64,000 bases of DNA from Lachnospiraceae bacterium UBA7054 (GTDB lineage Bacteria; Bacillota; Clostridia; Lachnospirales; Lachnospiraceae), in contig DLAF01000067.1 of NCBI GenBank assembly GCA_002492725.1, positions 111,905-175,904 on the forward strand, written 5' to 3'. Positions 1-9,045 of the stretch are shown piece by piece (position 1 is the first letter of the stretch; the number at the start of each line of letters is the position of its first letter). Position numbers and translations under genes: made by a program. The notes beneath the pieces are model-generated. The model saw only the letters and a list, made by a program, of their open reading frames with translations, did not search any database and was not told the origin of the DNA.

Positions 1-679
1 AAGCCGTGAACCCGTTGAACCACAGGCCAAGGAGTTTGCCGATGGTATAGCCCGAAACCCCCACCTCACGCTCCCTGTGCGTCACTTCTGCGTTGGTGAT
101 CTTTTTCGTGGTGCGCAGCACCAGGCCGATCACATAAGGATAAGGATTTTCGTAGCGCAAAAGTTCTTCCACGACAAACCTTTTTGCGGCAAAATAGCTG
201 GAAACGTAGAGATCCTTCGGCTTTCCCAGCATGACTCTCGTCATCAGCTCATTCACCTTACTGCCAAAATTGCGGAACCCGGAATGACGTTTGTTTTTAT
301 ACTTTGCATAGACCACATCGGAGCCTGACTCGATCCCGGCAAGGAGCTTTCCCACTTCCGAAGCCGGCGTCTGCCCGTCGTCGTCCAGGCAAACCACGAT
401 ATCGCCCCGCACATGGGAAAAGCCTGCCATCAACGCCGCGTGCTGACCGAAATTTCTCGCCAGATTCACGCCGCAGACATCGCTGTTTTCCCTGCACAGT
501 TCGCGGATTTTCTCAAACGTATCGTCCGGAGAGGCATCGTTTACCAAAACAATCTCAAAGCGATACTGCGAAAGCCCCTTCATGGCCTCCCTGATTTCCT
601 GCACTACCCTGCCTATGGTCTGTGCCGACCGATAGCAGGGAATCACAAAACTGACTAACTGTTTCGCACTGTTCTCCAT
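1..679 (-). CDS. Glycosyltransferase family 2, DPM/ArnC-like (3' end outside window)
   Basis: The reading frame opens at an ATG at 677-679 and runs off the left edge, so 226 residues are visible and the C-terminus is missing. The N-terminus reads QLVSFVIPCYRSA, the usual GT2 nucleotide-binding strand. NDASPDDT and LARNFGQHAALMAG follow, then the metal-binding DDDGQTP motif near residue 96, as in dolichyl-phosphate-mannose-synthase and undecaprenyl-phosphate sugar transferases. Such enzymes move a sugar from a nucleotide donor to a lipid carrier or glycan acceptor at the inner membrane face. Whether it ends in the two membrane helices typical of GtrB/ArnC cannot be seen. It is the last visible gene of the long minus-strand glycan run, 75 bases after the acetyltransferase gene. 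Donor and acceptor are unknown. Confidence 0.9.
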   Translation of the reverse strand, partial: MENSAKQLVSFVIPCYRSAQTIGRVVQEIREAMKGLSQYRFEIVLVNDASPDDTFEKIRELCRENSDVCGVNLARNFGQHAALMAGFSHVRGDIVVCLDDDGQTPASEVGKLLAGIESGSDVVYAKYKNKRHSGFRNFGSKVNELMTRVMLGKPKDLYVSSYFAAKRFVVEELLRYENPYPYVIGLVLRTTKKITNAEVTHREREVGVSGYTIGKLLGLWFNGFTA

Positions 680-754
680 CTTTCCTCTGATCTTAGCCCT
701 TTCTTTCCTGATCTTGCTCTCTTTTTTTCAAGCGCTGTATTTTTCCTTCCGCTC

Positions 755-1300
755 TTACGCTCTGTTTTTTCTCTCTTCCCATCTGCCGCGGTCGATCTCC
801 ATAAAGAGGACTTCCCGCGCCCCCTGCTCTAAAATGACGGTCTCCCGCCTGTTTGACATCAATTGAAAACCCGCTTTTTCGTAGCTTTTCAACGCCCGCA
901 AATTATCTTCCAGCAGCCGCAGGAATATTTTTTTCAAACCGAGTTTACCAAATCCGTAATCCAGCATCCGTTTTGCCGCCTGCGTGCCGTATCCTTTTCC
1001 CAAAGCGTCGCTTTCTCCGATGAACACGCCGTACTCGGCCTCACCCTTTTCCCTGTCGATATCCCGCAGATAGACGCTGCCGATGTCCCGCAGACAGGCT
1101 TTTTCCTCTTCCACACAGATGATAAACTGCACCACGTGCCCCGGCTCCACCTGTTCTCTCAGCCAGGTCTTATGTCCTTCTTTCGTAAAAGGCTTCTGAT
1201 AAATAAAGTTTTTCCGCACAAAGTCCCGATTCCGCCAGGTCACGACCTTTTCCGTGTCCGCCGGCGTGATCGGTCTCAAATGCAGCTTTTCTGCGCTCAT
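755..1300 (-). CDS. pseH: GNAT N-acetyltransferase, PseH-like
   Basis: This is a 181-residue single-domain GNAT protein. Visible motifs are LRPITPAD, VTWRNRDFVRKNF, the strand LRDIDREKGEAEYGVFIGE, the acetyl-CoA pyrophosphate loop GKGYGT and the NLRALKSYEKAGF segment. The WRN and DIDR..AE.G.xIG patterns resemble PseH, which acetylates the 4-amino group of UDP-4-amino-4,6-dideoxy-N-acetyl-L-altrosamine. The rest of the pse pathway lies in this window but more than 12 kb away. An alternative is a WecD-like role on a WecE product, since wecE is close by (3251-4378), or a RimJ/RimL-type acetylase. Start ATG at 1300 follows GGGAGAGGTAAG. The upstream membrane gene ends one base before this start, which suggests translational coupling. 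Confidence 0.75.
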   Translation of the reverse strand: MSAEKLHLRPITPADTEKVVTWRNRDFVRKNFIYQKPFTKEGHKTWLREQVEPGHVVQFIICVEEEKACLRDIGSVYLRDIDREKGEAEYGVFIGESDALGKGYGTQAAKRMLDYGFGKLGLKKIFLRLLEDNLRALKSYEKAGFQLMSNRRETVILEQGAREVLFMEIDRGRWEERKNRA

Positions 1301-1301
1301 C

Positions 1302-3182
1302 TTACCTCTCCCATTTCGTCTCCCGCAGATACCGCCCGTCTTTGGAAACAGGGATCACCTGATACACGCCGTAGTTTTCCCCGATCCTGTCATACTCCTC
1401 AACGTGCACATCCATCCCGTTCTCGGCATAGGGGACGGCAAGCCAGGTAAGCCCCCGCAGGCCGACTTCTTCATCCGACATAATAAAGTCTGCCTTCCCC
1501 TCCGCGAGCGCCGCCGCTGCATCCTCTATCCCGAAAGCTGCCAGTTTTTCCCGGTACAGGGGACTCTTACACATCCAGCCCCCGGCAATATCATAATTCG
1601 CGAGCGTATGCTCCTTCCATTCCAAAAGCTTTCCCGAAAAGGCCACCGTAGAGTACACGTCCTCAAAATAAAAAGTATCTGCATGCGCCCTGCAATAAGC
1701 GTCTATGGCCTCCCAATCCCTGTTGATCTCCTGTCGTCTTGCCTGATCGGCCATCACCGCAGGAATAGACTGAAACAGGCTCACTACTGAGAGCAGACAA
1801 ACGGCCGCAGCCGCACCGTACAGAAGGCTGTTAGCCGCCGCGCCGCACACGATCCGCCGCAAAAACATCCCCGCCAGCAGACAAAACTCCACCAGGTAAA
1901 GAGGATGTGTAATCCGCTCGGGATCGCGCCCGCGCAGCAGAATAAACATCCAGAGACCGCTCCTTACAAAAATGATCAGAAACAACTGCACTGCCGCACT
2001 GCACAGATCTCTATACCGCCTGCTCCCCGCCCTTTCAGGACTTATTTCACCACAAGAGTTTCCGTTTTTTCTGTAAAATAGCATAACGACCGCTATTATA
2101 TTCGCGGCATATCCCAGCCACACCAGTATATTATAGGGCGCATCCTCCCCGTGAAAACTGCGGTAACGATACAATAAAAGCTTGTCCTTGAATATCTTAC
2201 CCCAGTCTCTCGCACTGCCCACACGCTCCTTCGCATAAGCTGCCACATCCGAGAGCAGTTTTGCGTCAATTCTCTCATCAAGACCAAAATTATAGTTTTC
2301 CAGCAGGATCCGCGTTCCATAGACCGCGCCCAGCTCATCCAAATCCGCACCATAGTGATCCTGCGTCACTACCTCGGGATAAAAATCATAAATAGTTGTC
2401 CTGTCATCAAAAAATTGTCGAAACATCCGCCATTCACCGCCATAGGCAAGCGCGTCCGCCCCCAGCGAAAGTCCCATACCCACCAGCAAAAGCAGAAGAA
2501 GGCCGCCGTACTTTTTCAGGTTTTTCCCTGTAAATACAGGCCTGTCCTCCCACCAGCAAAAGGCTCCCGCAAGTCCCAGAAACGGCAGCATCAGAAGCGC
2601 CATCTCGGACCGAAGCTGAAAGGCCAGGAGAAACAAAAGCAGGGGCGCTATGCCGGAACCCGTCATAAACAGGATGACCGCCGTCCCCATAAGCATCCCA
2701 CCGGTGATCGTATATTGAACATTGACCGTATGAGTCAGCCATATGCCCCACTGAAAAAGCACCAATCCCGTCAGGCAGAGCAGTTTCCACGCAAAATGCC
2801 GCTTTGTTCCCGCACCGTCTCCTCTGCCATCGGTTTCAGAAACGCCCTGCCTTCGTGCGCTGGCAGCATCCACCAGCATACACAACCTGACACCCACCGC
2901 AAAAAAACAGCCAAACTGGCATAGGAACAGAAAGCCCCCGTACCATGGAAAAGAGCCGCCTATCCGATAACACAGCGCAATCGCCGCGCCCAGCGGATAG
3001 AGTGTCTGCATGTTGTGCCCGTCGGGTGTACCGCTGTAAACGCCCGACATAATGTCCCGCATCAGTGTATCATCGTTCAGATCAAAATAGAAATCAAAGA
3101 AAACACCCATCAACAGGGCGCTGATCCCCATAACAAAAAACGTCAGTATCCAGTTTTCATACGCTTTCCATTTTCTGTTCAT
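1302..3182 (-). CDS. Large polytopic membrane protein, GT-C-like
   Basis: A 626-residue protein with about a dozen hydrophobic segments and a soluble tail of roughly 150 residues. The first helix is followed by FDLNDDTLMRDI, an acidic pair in the first extracytoplasmic loop, where GT-C glycosyltransferases carry their catalytic or metal-binding acid. That layout suggests an enzyme taking sugars from a polyprenyl-phosphate donor outside the membrane, but no characterised family is recognised with certainty. It sits between the wecE-type gene and the PseH-like gene with the same orientation. It is one of five GT-C-like giants in the window, which differ from each other in sequence. Function is inferred from topology and context only. 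Confidence 0.8.
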   Translation of the reverse strand: MNRKWKAYENWILTFFVMGISALLMGVFFDFYFDLNDDTLMRDIMSGVYSGTPDGHNMQTLYPLGAAIALCYRIGGSFPWYGGFLFLCQFGCFFAVGVRLCMLVDAASARRQGVSETDGRGDGAGTKRHFAWKLLCLTGLVLFQWGIWLTHTVNVQYTITGGMLMGTAVILFMTGSGIAPLLLFLLAFQLRSEMALLMLPFLGLAGAFCWWEDRPVFTGKNLKKYGGLLLLLLVGMGLSLGADALAYGGEWRMFRQFFDDRTTIYDFYPEVVTQDHYGADLDELGAVYGTRILLENYNFGLDERIDAKLLSDVAAYAKERVGSARDWGKIFKDKLLLYRYRSFHGEDAPYNILVWLGYAANIIAVVMLFYRKNGNSCGEISPERAGSRRYRDLCSAAVQLFLIIFVRSGLWMFILLRGRDPERITHPLYLVEFCLLAGMFLRRIVCGAAANSLLYGAAAAVCLLSVVSLFQSIPAVMADQARRQEINRDWEAIDAYCRAHADTFYFEDVYSTVAFSGKLLEWKEHTLANYDIAGGWMCKSPLYREKLAAFGIEDAAAALAEGKADFIMSDEEVGLRGLTWLAVPYAENGMDVHVEEYDRIGENYGVYQVIPVSKDGRYLRETKWER

Positions 3183-3250
3183 ACCCTGTGAACCACGCGC
3201 GCTGCCGCTGCTTTTACACTTCTTAAGGTGCCTTTACAAAACGCCTCGTC

Positions 3251-4378
3251 TCAGCGGTAAAACGCCTTGATCTGCTCAACAATATATTCGGTCTGATCCG
3301 CCGTTAACTTATAAAACAGCGGCAGCCGCAGCAGTCTCTCGCTCTCCTTCGTCGTATATCTGTCCTCCCCGTGAAATCTGCCAAACTTCTTACCCGCGGG
3401 CGCAGAATGAAGCGGCACATAATGAAATACCGAAAGAATATCCTTTGATTTCAGGAATGCGATCAGACGGCTCCGCTCCTCCATGTCTTTTGTTTTGATA
3501 TAAAACATGTGCGCATTGTGCGTACAATGCTCCGGGATATGGGACAGTTCTATCTTCCCTGCCTCTGCCAAAGGAGCAAGCAGTTCCCGGTATTGGTTCC
3601 ATCTGTCCATTCTCGCCCGCGTAATCTCCTCCGCCATATTAAGCTGCGCATACAGATAAGCCGCGTTCATATCACTTGGCAGATAGGAGGAACCCTGATC
3701 CTGCCAACGGTATTTGTCCACCTGTCCCCTGAAATACTTACTTCGGTCCGTACCCTTTTCCCTGTAAATTTCCGCCTGCTCGATATCCTTTTCATCACGG
3801 ATCAGCAGCGCGCCGCCCTCGCCCATACTTAAGTTTTTCGTCTCGTGGAAGCTAAAGCACCCAAACTCTCCGAAGGTTCCCAGCGGCTTTCCCCTGTAAG
3901 AAGCCATAATGGCCTGGGCCGCATCCTCCACCACCGCCAGATGATATTTCTTCGCAATATCCATAATGACATCCATCTCGCAGCCAACGCCCGCATAGTG
4001 CACCGGCGCAATCACCCTGGTACGCTCCGTGACGGCATCCTCGATCAATTTTTCGTCTATGTTCATCGTGTCAGGCCGTATATCAACAAAGACCGGAACC
4101 GCACCGCGCAAAACAAAGGCATTGGCCGTCGATACAAAAGTGTAGGAGGGCAGGATCACTTCGTCCCCCTCTTTTAAGTCCACAAGCAATGCCGCCAGTT
4201 CCGTAGCATGGGTGCAGGAAGTGGTGAGCAGGCATTTTGCCGCCCCGGTCATCGCCTCAATCTTCTCACTGCATTTTTTAGTAAAAGGCCCGTCGCCGCA
4301 AATCTTTTCCTGTGCCACAGCCTCCCTCATATAATCAAATTCTTTCCCCGTAAAGGGGGGTACATTAAAGTTTATCAT
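3251..4378 (-). CDS. wecE: dTDP-4-amino-4,6-dideoxygalactose transaminase (WecE/RffA type)
   Basis: A 375-residue DegT/DnrJ/EryC1 aminotransferase. It shows LPSYTFVSTANAFVLRGA, FVDIRPDTMNIDE, VHYAGV, the PLP-nitrogen aspartate in VVEDAAQ (about 152) and the Schiff-base lysine at residue 181 in SFHETKNL. These stretches match the E. coli WecE/RffA signature closely, including the lysine position. The enzyme transfers an amino group from glutamate to dTDP-4-keto-6-deoxyglucose, giving dTDP-4-amino-4,6-dideoxygalactose (Fuc4N). No rmlA or rmlB homologue is visible to make the keto-sugar, so it may be encoded elsewhere. Acetylation of the product could be done by the GNAT at 755-1300. The substrate assignment rests on motif resemblance. 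Confidence 0.88.
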   Translation of the reverse strand: MINFNVPPFTGKEFDYMREAVAQEKICGDGPFTKKCSEKIEAMTGAAKCLLTTSCTHATELAALLVDLKEGDEVILPSYTFVSTANAFVLRGAVPVFVDIRPDTMNIDEKLIEDAVTERTRVIAPVHYAGVGCEMDVIMDIAKKYHLAVVEDAAQAIMASYRGKPLGTFGEFGCFSFHETKNLSMGEGGALLIRDEKDIEQAEIYREKGTDRSKYFRGQVDKYRWQDQGSSYLPSDMNAAYLYAQLNMAEEITRARMDRWNQYRELLAPLAEAGKIELSHIPEHCTHNAHMFYIKTKDMEERSRLIAFLKSKDILSVFHYVPLHSAPAGKKFGRFHGEDRYTTKESERLLRLPLFYKLTADQTEYIVEQIKAFYR

Positions 4379-4452
4379 GATCGCTCCGTTTCTGCGCCGC
4401 TTTACGGCAGCTTCCTTTTTCCCGTTACCCTTCCTATTTTACAGCATTCCTC

Positions 4453-5832
4453 TCACTCATACAAGAAAAGATCGTCTCTTGCCGCCGCAAGCTCTTTAAG
4501 CCGGCTGCTGAAGCCGCCGATGGAAAAGAGACAGTACACCTCACGCCTGTCGTCCCGATGCCAGGACACCCGCTTGGCCTTCTCCTGAAGCTGATACAAA
4601 ATGTCCACATCCACCGCCTCACTCAGGTACTTACACTCTCCAAACAGGATTGTCCTCTCCTCCTCGGCAAGCGCCACCACATCAATCTCCGTATTCTTAT
4701 CCCAATATCTGCCGATTTTCGAAAAGTGACAGGGAAGCTCCGTCTTTTCAGATAGCTCCGCCCGACAGACATCCTCGTAAACATAAGCGGCCTGACCTGT
4801 CACGAAACGCTTCCTGATTTTATCCATAACACACGCTATGTTTCCCTGTTCGATATCTCCCTGATTGGGATAGATCAACGTAAACCAAAAGCGGATATAG
4901 TGATCCGTGATCCGATAAAGGCCCTTCTTGCTCTTCTCCTGGTTCTCCTCCGTGACAGGCACCTCCCGGCGTACCAGATCAAGCTCTATCAGGGTCTTTA
5001 AGTTTCTGGTCAGATCCGTAGCCTTCGTCTCCATGAAACAGGCAATCTCCGCAAGCTTTGTCCTGCCAAAGGCGATGGCCCGCAGGATAGAGAAGTAGCT
5101 TCCCACCTCCGCCACTTCCTGCTGTAACAGGAAATGCGGCTCCTCGTAGAGATACCCCGTACGATCCAGAATATTTTTTTCAATCCCGGTAAAAATGTCC
5201 TTGCAGTCTGCAAACGATTTGATGTATTTCGGCACGCCGCCGGTCACCGCATAGCGCTCGATCTGCTCCCTTCTGGACAACCCGCCGCAAAACTCCTGAT
5301 AATACCGAAAGGGAATCTGCTTTAAGCGAATCTGCGCTGTCCTTCTCCCATAGAGGGGACTGTTGTAGGAGAGCGTCTGGGAAACCATCATGGAAATCAG
5401 GGAACCGCATAGAATTACCATAACAGGTGTTTTTATTAAAATCTCATCCCATATTCGTTGAAATACAGAAGGAAAAGCAGGATTGGTCTTTCCCAGATAT
5501 TGAAATTCGTCTATAATTAAGATCGGCTTTTCCTCCCACTGCCTGGAAACGATCAGCCGAAAAATGGTATCCCATTTATCCATCGAGGTTTCCGCCAAAA
5601 CGGGATTTTTCGTAAACACCGCCGCCTTCTCCTGAAAGGCGCTGCGATTCAGCGCCTCCGACTCCTGCGTTGCCAGAAAATACATCGCATTTTTATCTTT
5701 CATAAACTCCGACAAAAGCGTGGTCTTCCCAACACGCCGTCTGCCGTAGACAATGACCAGAGAGGCTTCTTTTTTTGCGTATTCTTTTTCTAATGTGGCC
5801 ATCTCTAACTCACGATCGACAAACTGTGCCAT
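4453..5832 (-). CDS. AAA ATPase with C-terminal DUF234/nuclease-like domain
   Basis: A 459-residue protein starting at ATG 5832, eight bases after TAAGGAGG; an upstream in-frame start at 5865 lacks such a site. Residues 25-40 hold the P-loop GRRRVGKTT (K36) and residues 104-111 the Walker B strand ILIIDEFQ (D108-E109), as in the archaeal-type ATPase_2 family. The middle is helical and winged-helix-like (residues 200-300). The end carries TEIDVVA and FGECKYL, the D...ExK pattern of PD-(D/E)XK folds found in DUF234 partners. These proteins are common and mostly uncharacterised; DNA or nucleotide-dependent regulation is a guess. It is unlike its glycan neighbours and has its own promoter with operator-like repeats at 5854-5906. 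Confidence 0.85.
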   Translation of the reverse strand: MAQFVDRELEMATLEKEYAKKEASLVIVYGRRRVGKTTLLSEFMKDKNAMYFLATQESEALNRSAFQEKAAVFTKNPVLAETSMDKWDTIFRLIVSRQWEEKPILIIDEFQYLGKTNPAFPSVFQRIWDEILIKTPVMVILCGSLISMMVSQTLSYNSPLYGRRTAQIRLKQIPFRYYQEFCGGLSRREQIERYAVTGGVPKYIKSFADCKDIFTGIEKNILDRTGYLYEEPHFLLQQEVAEVGSYFSILRAIAFGRTKLAEIACFMETKATDLTRNLKTLIELDLVRREVPVTEENQEKSKKGLYRITDHYIRFWFTLIYPNQGDIEQGNIACVMDKIRKRFVTGQAAYVYEDVCRAELSEKTELPCHFSKIGRYWDKNTEIDVVALAEEERTILFGECKYLSEAVDVDILYQLQEKAKRVSWHRDDRREVYCLFSIGGFSSRLKELAAARDDLFLYE

Positions 5833-5853
5833 AAGCCGTACCTCCTTAGGTAC

Positions 5854-5881
5854 AGTATAACACAAAAGTTATGTTTGTAAA
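5854..5881 (-). promoter_or_regulatory. Sigma-A-type promoter of the AAA ATPase gene
   Basis: On the minus strand, TTTACA (5876-5881) and TATACT (5854-5859) are separated by 16 bases and lie just upstream of the AAGGAGG ribosome site and ATG at 5832. The -35 box overlaps the operator-like repeats at 5864-5906, so a repressor bound there would block it. This is one of few convincing promoters inside the long minus-strand run. Confidence 0.6.
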
Positions 5882-5906
5882 CATTATGTTTTCAAACATT
5901 ATGTTT
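5864..5906. repeat. Three 13-bp near-palindromes at 15-bp period (operator-like)
   Basis: Copies begin at 5864, 5879 and 5894, exactly 15 bases apart. The last two read AAACATTATGTTT, a 6-1-6 dyad, on the plus strand, while the first is degenerate (AAAAGTTATGTTT). The array covers the -35 region of the ATPase promoter. The spacing and symmetry suggest a cooperative regulator binding site. The regulator is unknown and could be the product itself. Confidence 0.6.
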
Positions 5907-5939
5907 GCGTGCATAACTTTTTGCAGTTACAGATAACCA

Positions 5940-7808
5940 CTATTGCACACGGTAAACCACATACCCCGCATTTCCGAAATGCTCCGCATAGCCGTGTTCT
6001 GTCAGAAACGCTCCCAGCATCTGCAATTTTTCATCCGCGGCACAGGCCTCCATATCCACGCCGAACCACACAATGGCCTCCCCGTCATCGCTTAGATAAG
6101 CCGCTATGGGCGTGGAGACTATAACGACCGGCAGCTCCCCTCCCGCCTCATACGCCGCTTCCACGGCCGCCAGATCCCGCCGATACTCCACCATGCGGTA
6201 GGAGGCAAGGTCAGGCCAGCCTGTAGAAAGGGCCGGAGGCATATCCAGCAGATAAGACAGGCCCGGAAGCTTGCCGTAACAGATCACATTCCGCCCCGTC
6301 AGGCCCTCCTCTCTCACAAAGCTCGTCAGTTCCTCCAAGAGGGCATTCCGCTCCCGATTCGTCCAAAGGCCCGCCGCCTTTTCGGGGAGGGCCGCCCGTA
6401 CATCCCTTGGCTCCCCAAAAACGCCGTCATTAAAAGCAAATCCCGCGTGGAAACCAATGCTCTGCACCAAAACAAAAGTTACGAGTCCGATGAGAGGATA
6501 ACGCCAGAGAAAGGACCCATTCAAAGCCCGCCGCTCACTGCTCCTTCCGGCACGCGCCGAAGCTTCATCGTACGCTGTCCACAGCAAAAAGGGCACCGCC
6601 AGAAACAGGTTATTGATGATTGGATAGAGGTGATTGTTGCTGCCAAGCGGCGTCAGAAAAATCTCCAGAAGCACTGCCGCCGCCAGGATTTTTTTCTCCG
6701 CCGCCATCTCCTTTTTGAGCAGGCAATAAACCGCCGTTCCAATTGTCACGAGCAGCAAAAGCACCGTCGGATCATAGATGCTCGTATATCTGTAATAGCT
6801 AAAATCAAACATCCCCCTGCCCCAATAAAAGCGCAGCAGCACGATCAAAAGCAGGCAATAGCACACTCTTATGACTACACCTGTTATTTTATTTACTCTG
6901 TTCTCATCTTTCCCGTACAGCCGACGACGCACCGCTGCGGCAAACGCTGCCGCTGCCATGCACAGCGCCGCAAACGCCAGCCAGTATAACCCTCTGCCAT
7001 AGTCGTCAAACATACCCGTCAGCATGGAGGTTGGCTTATAATCCGTCGCCTTCTCGGTCATGGCAAATAAAGTCTGCACCATGTCGGGATAAGCTGAGAC
7101 GCCATAGCGGAGACAGATTGCAAAAAAAGGCAGGCCAAAACCCACAAGATACCCTGCAAGACACCAGCCGGTCGCGGACACAAGCATTTTATAACATCCG
7201 CTATTTTGTTTATTGTACAGCACGACTCCATACCACACCACCAGAATCAGAGCCGCATGCACCACGTTCGGCATCCGCACCGCCACATTCGCGCCAAGGC
7301 ACAAGCCCGCTGCCACAAAATACAGCCGCTGTCTTTTGCTGTTTGCGCTGCATTCCGTTAGTCCTCGGTACAAAAGCAGAATCCCCGCCGTCATAAAAAA
7401 GTAGGTCAGATTTTGATATAAAACAGCGGAAGGGCACCAGCACAGTCCCAGAGCAATCAATTCGCCCAAAAACAAAAGCGGCGCCGGCATCTTTCTTCGA
7501 AACGTCAGATAGACCATGAGCGCCATTGCCGACTGCACAAGCGTCGTATAGCAATTCATACCGATGAGCGTCCCACCAAACGGAAGGTGCATGAGCAGAC
7601 TTCCCCAGACATTGGACAAAAAGGTAGCCACCATCCACGTCCCATCCATCTGCCCGAAATACTGAAAGTTCGCCAGCGAGTAGGTCGTATCCTCCAAATC
7701 AAGCCCCTGACAGACTCCGATGAACGGGTAAAGTAAGAGAACCGCAGGAAAAAGAATGTTCTCTATCAAATTTTTATAGTTGTTGTAACTTTTTTTCAAA
7801 CCTTTCAT
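5940..7808 (-). CDS. Large polytopic membrane protein, GT-C-like
   Basis: A 622-residue protein with around twelve hydrophobic segments and a C-terminal soluble domain of about 170 residues. The first helix (LLLYPFIGVCQ) is followed by the acidic loop GLDLEDTTYSLANFQYF, in the position where GT-C enzymes keep their catalytic acids. No family with known chemistry is recognised. By context it is a candidate lipid-linked sugar transferase or an enzyme decorating a surface polymer. It follows the acyltransferase gene in the same direction and precedes the separately promoted ATPase gene, so transcripts from upstream may end or be diluted here. Function is inferred. Confidence 0.8.
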   Translation of the reverse strand: MKGLKKSYNNYKNLIENILFPAVLLLYPFIGVCQGLDLEDTTYSLANFQYFGQMDGTWMVATFLSNVWGSLLMHLPFGGTLIGMNCYTTLVQSAMALMVYLTFRRKMPAPLLFLGELIALGLCWCPSAVLYQNLTYFFMTAGILLLYRGLTECSANSKRQRLYFVAAGLCLGANVAVRMPNVVHAALILVVWYGVVLYNKQNSGCYKMLVSATGWCLAGYLVGFGLPFFAICLRYGVSAYPDMVQTLFAMTEKATDYKPTSMLTGMFDDYGRGLYWLAFAALCMAAAAFAAAVRRRLYGKDENRVNKITGVVIRVCYCLLLIVLLRFYWGRGMFDFSYYRYTSIYDPTVLLLLVTIGTAVYCLLKKEMAAEKKILAAAVLLEIFLTPLGSNNHLYPIINNLFLAVPFLLWTAYDEASARAGRSSERRALNGSFLWRYPLIGLVTFVLVQSIGFHAGFAFNDGVFGEPRDVRAALPEKAAGLWTNRERNALLEELTSFVREEGLTGRNVICYGKLPGLSYLLDMPPALSTGWPDLASYRMVEYRRDLAAVEAAYEAGGELPVVIVSTPIAAYLSDDGEAIVWFGVDMEACAADEKLQMLGAFLTEHGYAEHFGNAGYVVYRVQ

Positions 7809-7892
7809 ACCCTGCTGCCGTCTCCGCTCCTTGTTTCGCCCGTTTTACACTTCCCTATACTAATCCATGCAAGCTTTGTACCTGCGAACCGT

Positions 7893-8978
7893 TCATTCTT
7901 TCTGCTTTGGCTTTCTTCCGATAACGGCTGCCACGCGCTGAAACACCCACGCCCGCGCCAGATCGACTGCCGTCCCAACCGCATAGATGAGCAGTACGCA
8001 GCAGACCATATGCGGCACAAAAAGAAAGCTCTCCTTCATCTGATCCGCTTTCAGCCACTCTAACCACCGATAGCGCACGAGAATGTGTTCATGCAGAAGA
8101 TAGACGCCGAACGTGCCGGATGCAAGCAGCCGGATCACATCCGCCGCGCGCCCTTCCCGCAAGGAGAAATTCTGAAAGACATAAAACAGGGAAACCGCCC
8201 CCGTAAGGCAAAGCAGATGATTATAGGTGTACGGCATGTCCGCATAGTGGGCTAAAGCTTCTATCTCCTTGCCGAGCGTATTGGAAAACAGCGAAAGCAG
8301 CCAAACCAAAAGGCAGGAAAGTACATAGCCCCACACCGCATGTGACCGCTTTTCCAACCAGGGAATCCCATACAGCCTGATGTAACCCGCTGTCACAAAC
8401 AGGCAAAGAAACCATCCGAAATCATAACCGTACCGATCCGTCGCCAGAGATACGGGAACAATCGTCTTTTCCAGGGAGAAAAAGGCAAGCAGCAATGCCA
8501 GTAATATCTGCAATTCCCGCTTTTTTAACTTTTGAATCCCTGCTGAGAGAAAAGGCGCAAACAGATACATCACCAGATAAGCCGTAGCAAACCAATAATG
8601 CTCAGTCCCGAAAGGCAGCGCAAACCCGATCCAGTCATAGAGGGAAAGGTCTTTTACGGAAACCACGCCTGTCAAAAGAAGGATCACCGGGATCAGCAGC
8701 GAATAAAAAAGAACCTGACAAAGCAGGGAGACCACCCGTCCCGGCTTCCACGCAGATTCCACGCAAAAATAACCGCTGATGAGCACATAACAGTTTACCG
8801 CCACAATACAGAAAGATTCGATCAGCCAGGCCAAAACGCCTGCCGCATGTTCCTTTGCCGCAAAGGGAAACGGCGTGGCCGCCCCTCCCTTCACCAGATA
8901 GTGGAGGGAGATAATCATAAGCATCGCCACAATGCGCAGCAATTCAAAATTTGCCTGCCTTTTTCTGCCTGCCTTCAT
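7893..8978 (-). CDS. Acyltransferase 3 family membrane protein (OafA/WecH-like)
   Basis: A 361-residue protein with about ten membrane segments. The N-terminus NFELLRIVAMLMIISLHYL is the hallmark of acyltransferase family 3, with the conserved Arg in LLRI and the membrane His in SLHY. A charged C-terminal tail ends the protein. Family members move acetyl, succinyl or other acyl groups from the cytoplasm onto sugars of surface polysaccharides or peptidoglycan. In this cluster the likely target is a hydroxyl on the encoded glycan. The acyl group and position cannot be read from the sequence. It lies between the gtrA-like gene and a GT-C-like gene. The start ATG at 8978 has AAGAGGAGACGGAT upstream. 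Confidence 0.88.
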   Translation of the reverse strand: MKAGRKRQANFELLRIVAMLMIISLHYLVKGGAATPFPFAAKEHAAGVLAWLIESFCIVAVNCYVLISGYFCVESAWKPGRVVSLLCQVLFYSLLIPVILLLTGVVSVKDLSLYDWIGFALPFGTEHYWFATAYLVMYLFAPFLSAGIQKLKKRELQILLALLLAFFSLEKTIVPVSLATDRYGYDFGWFLCLFVTAGYIRLYGIPWLEKRSHAVWGYVLSCLLVWLLSLFSNTLGKEIEALAHYADMPYTYNHLLCLTGAVSLFYVFQNFSLREGRAADVIRLLASGTFGVYLLHEHILVRYRWLEWLKADQMKESFLFVPHMVCCVLLIYAVGTAVDLARAWVFQRVAAVIGRKPKQKE

Positions 8979-9045
8979 ATCCGTCTCCTCTTGCCGCAGC
9001 CTGTCGATTGCACAATCGCTGCTGCCCGATCAATGCCGCAGTCTC

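Noticed and set aside
5864..5906. CRISPR-like array
   Set aside because: Only three 13-bp units at 15-bp period, with no spacers and no cas genes; better explained as operator sites.
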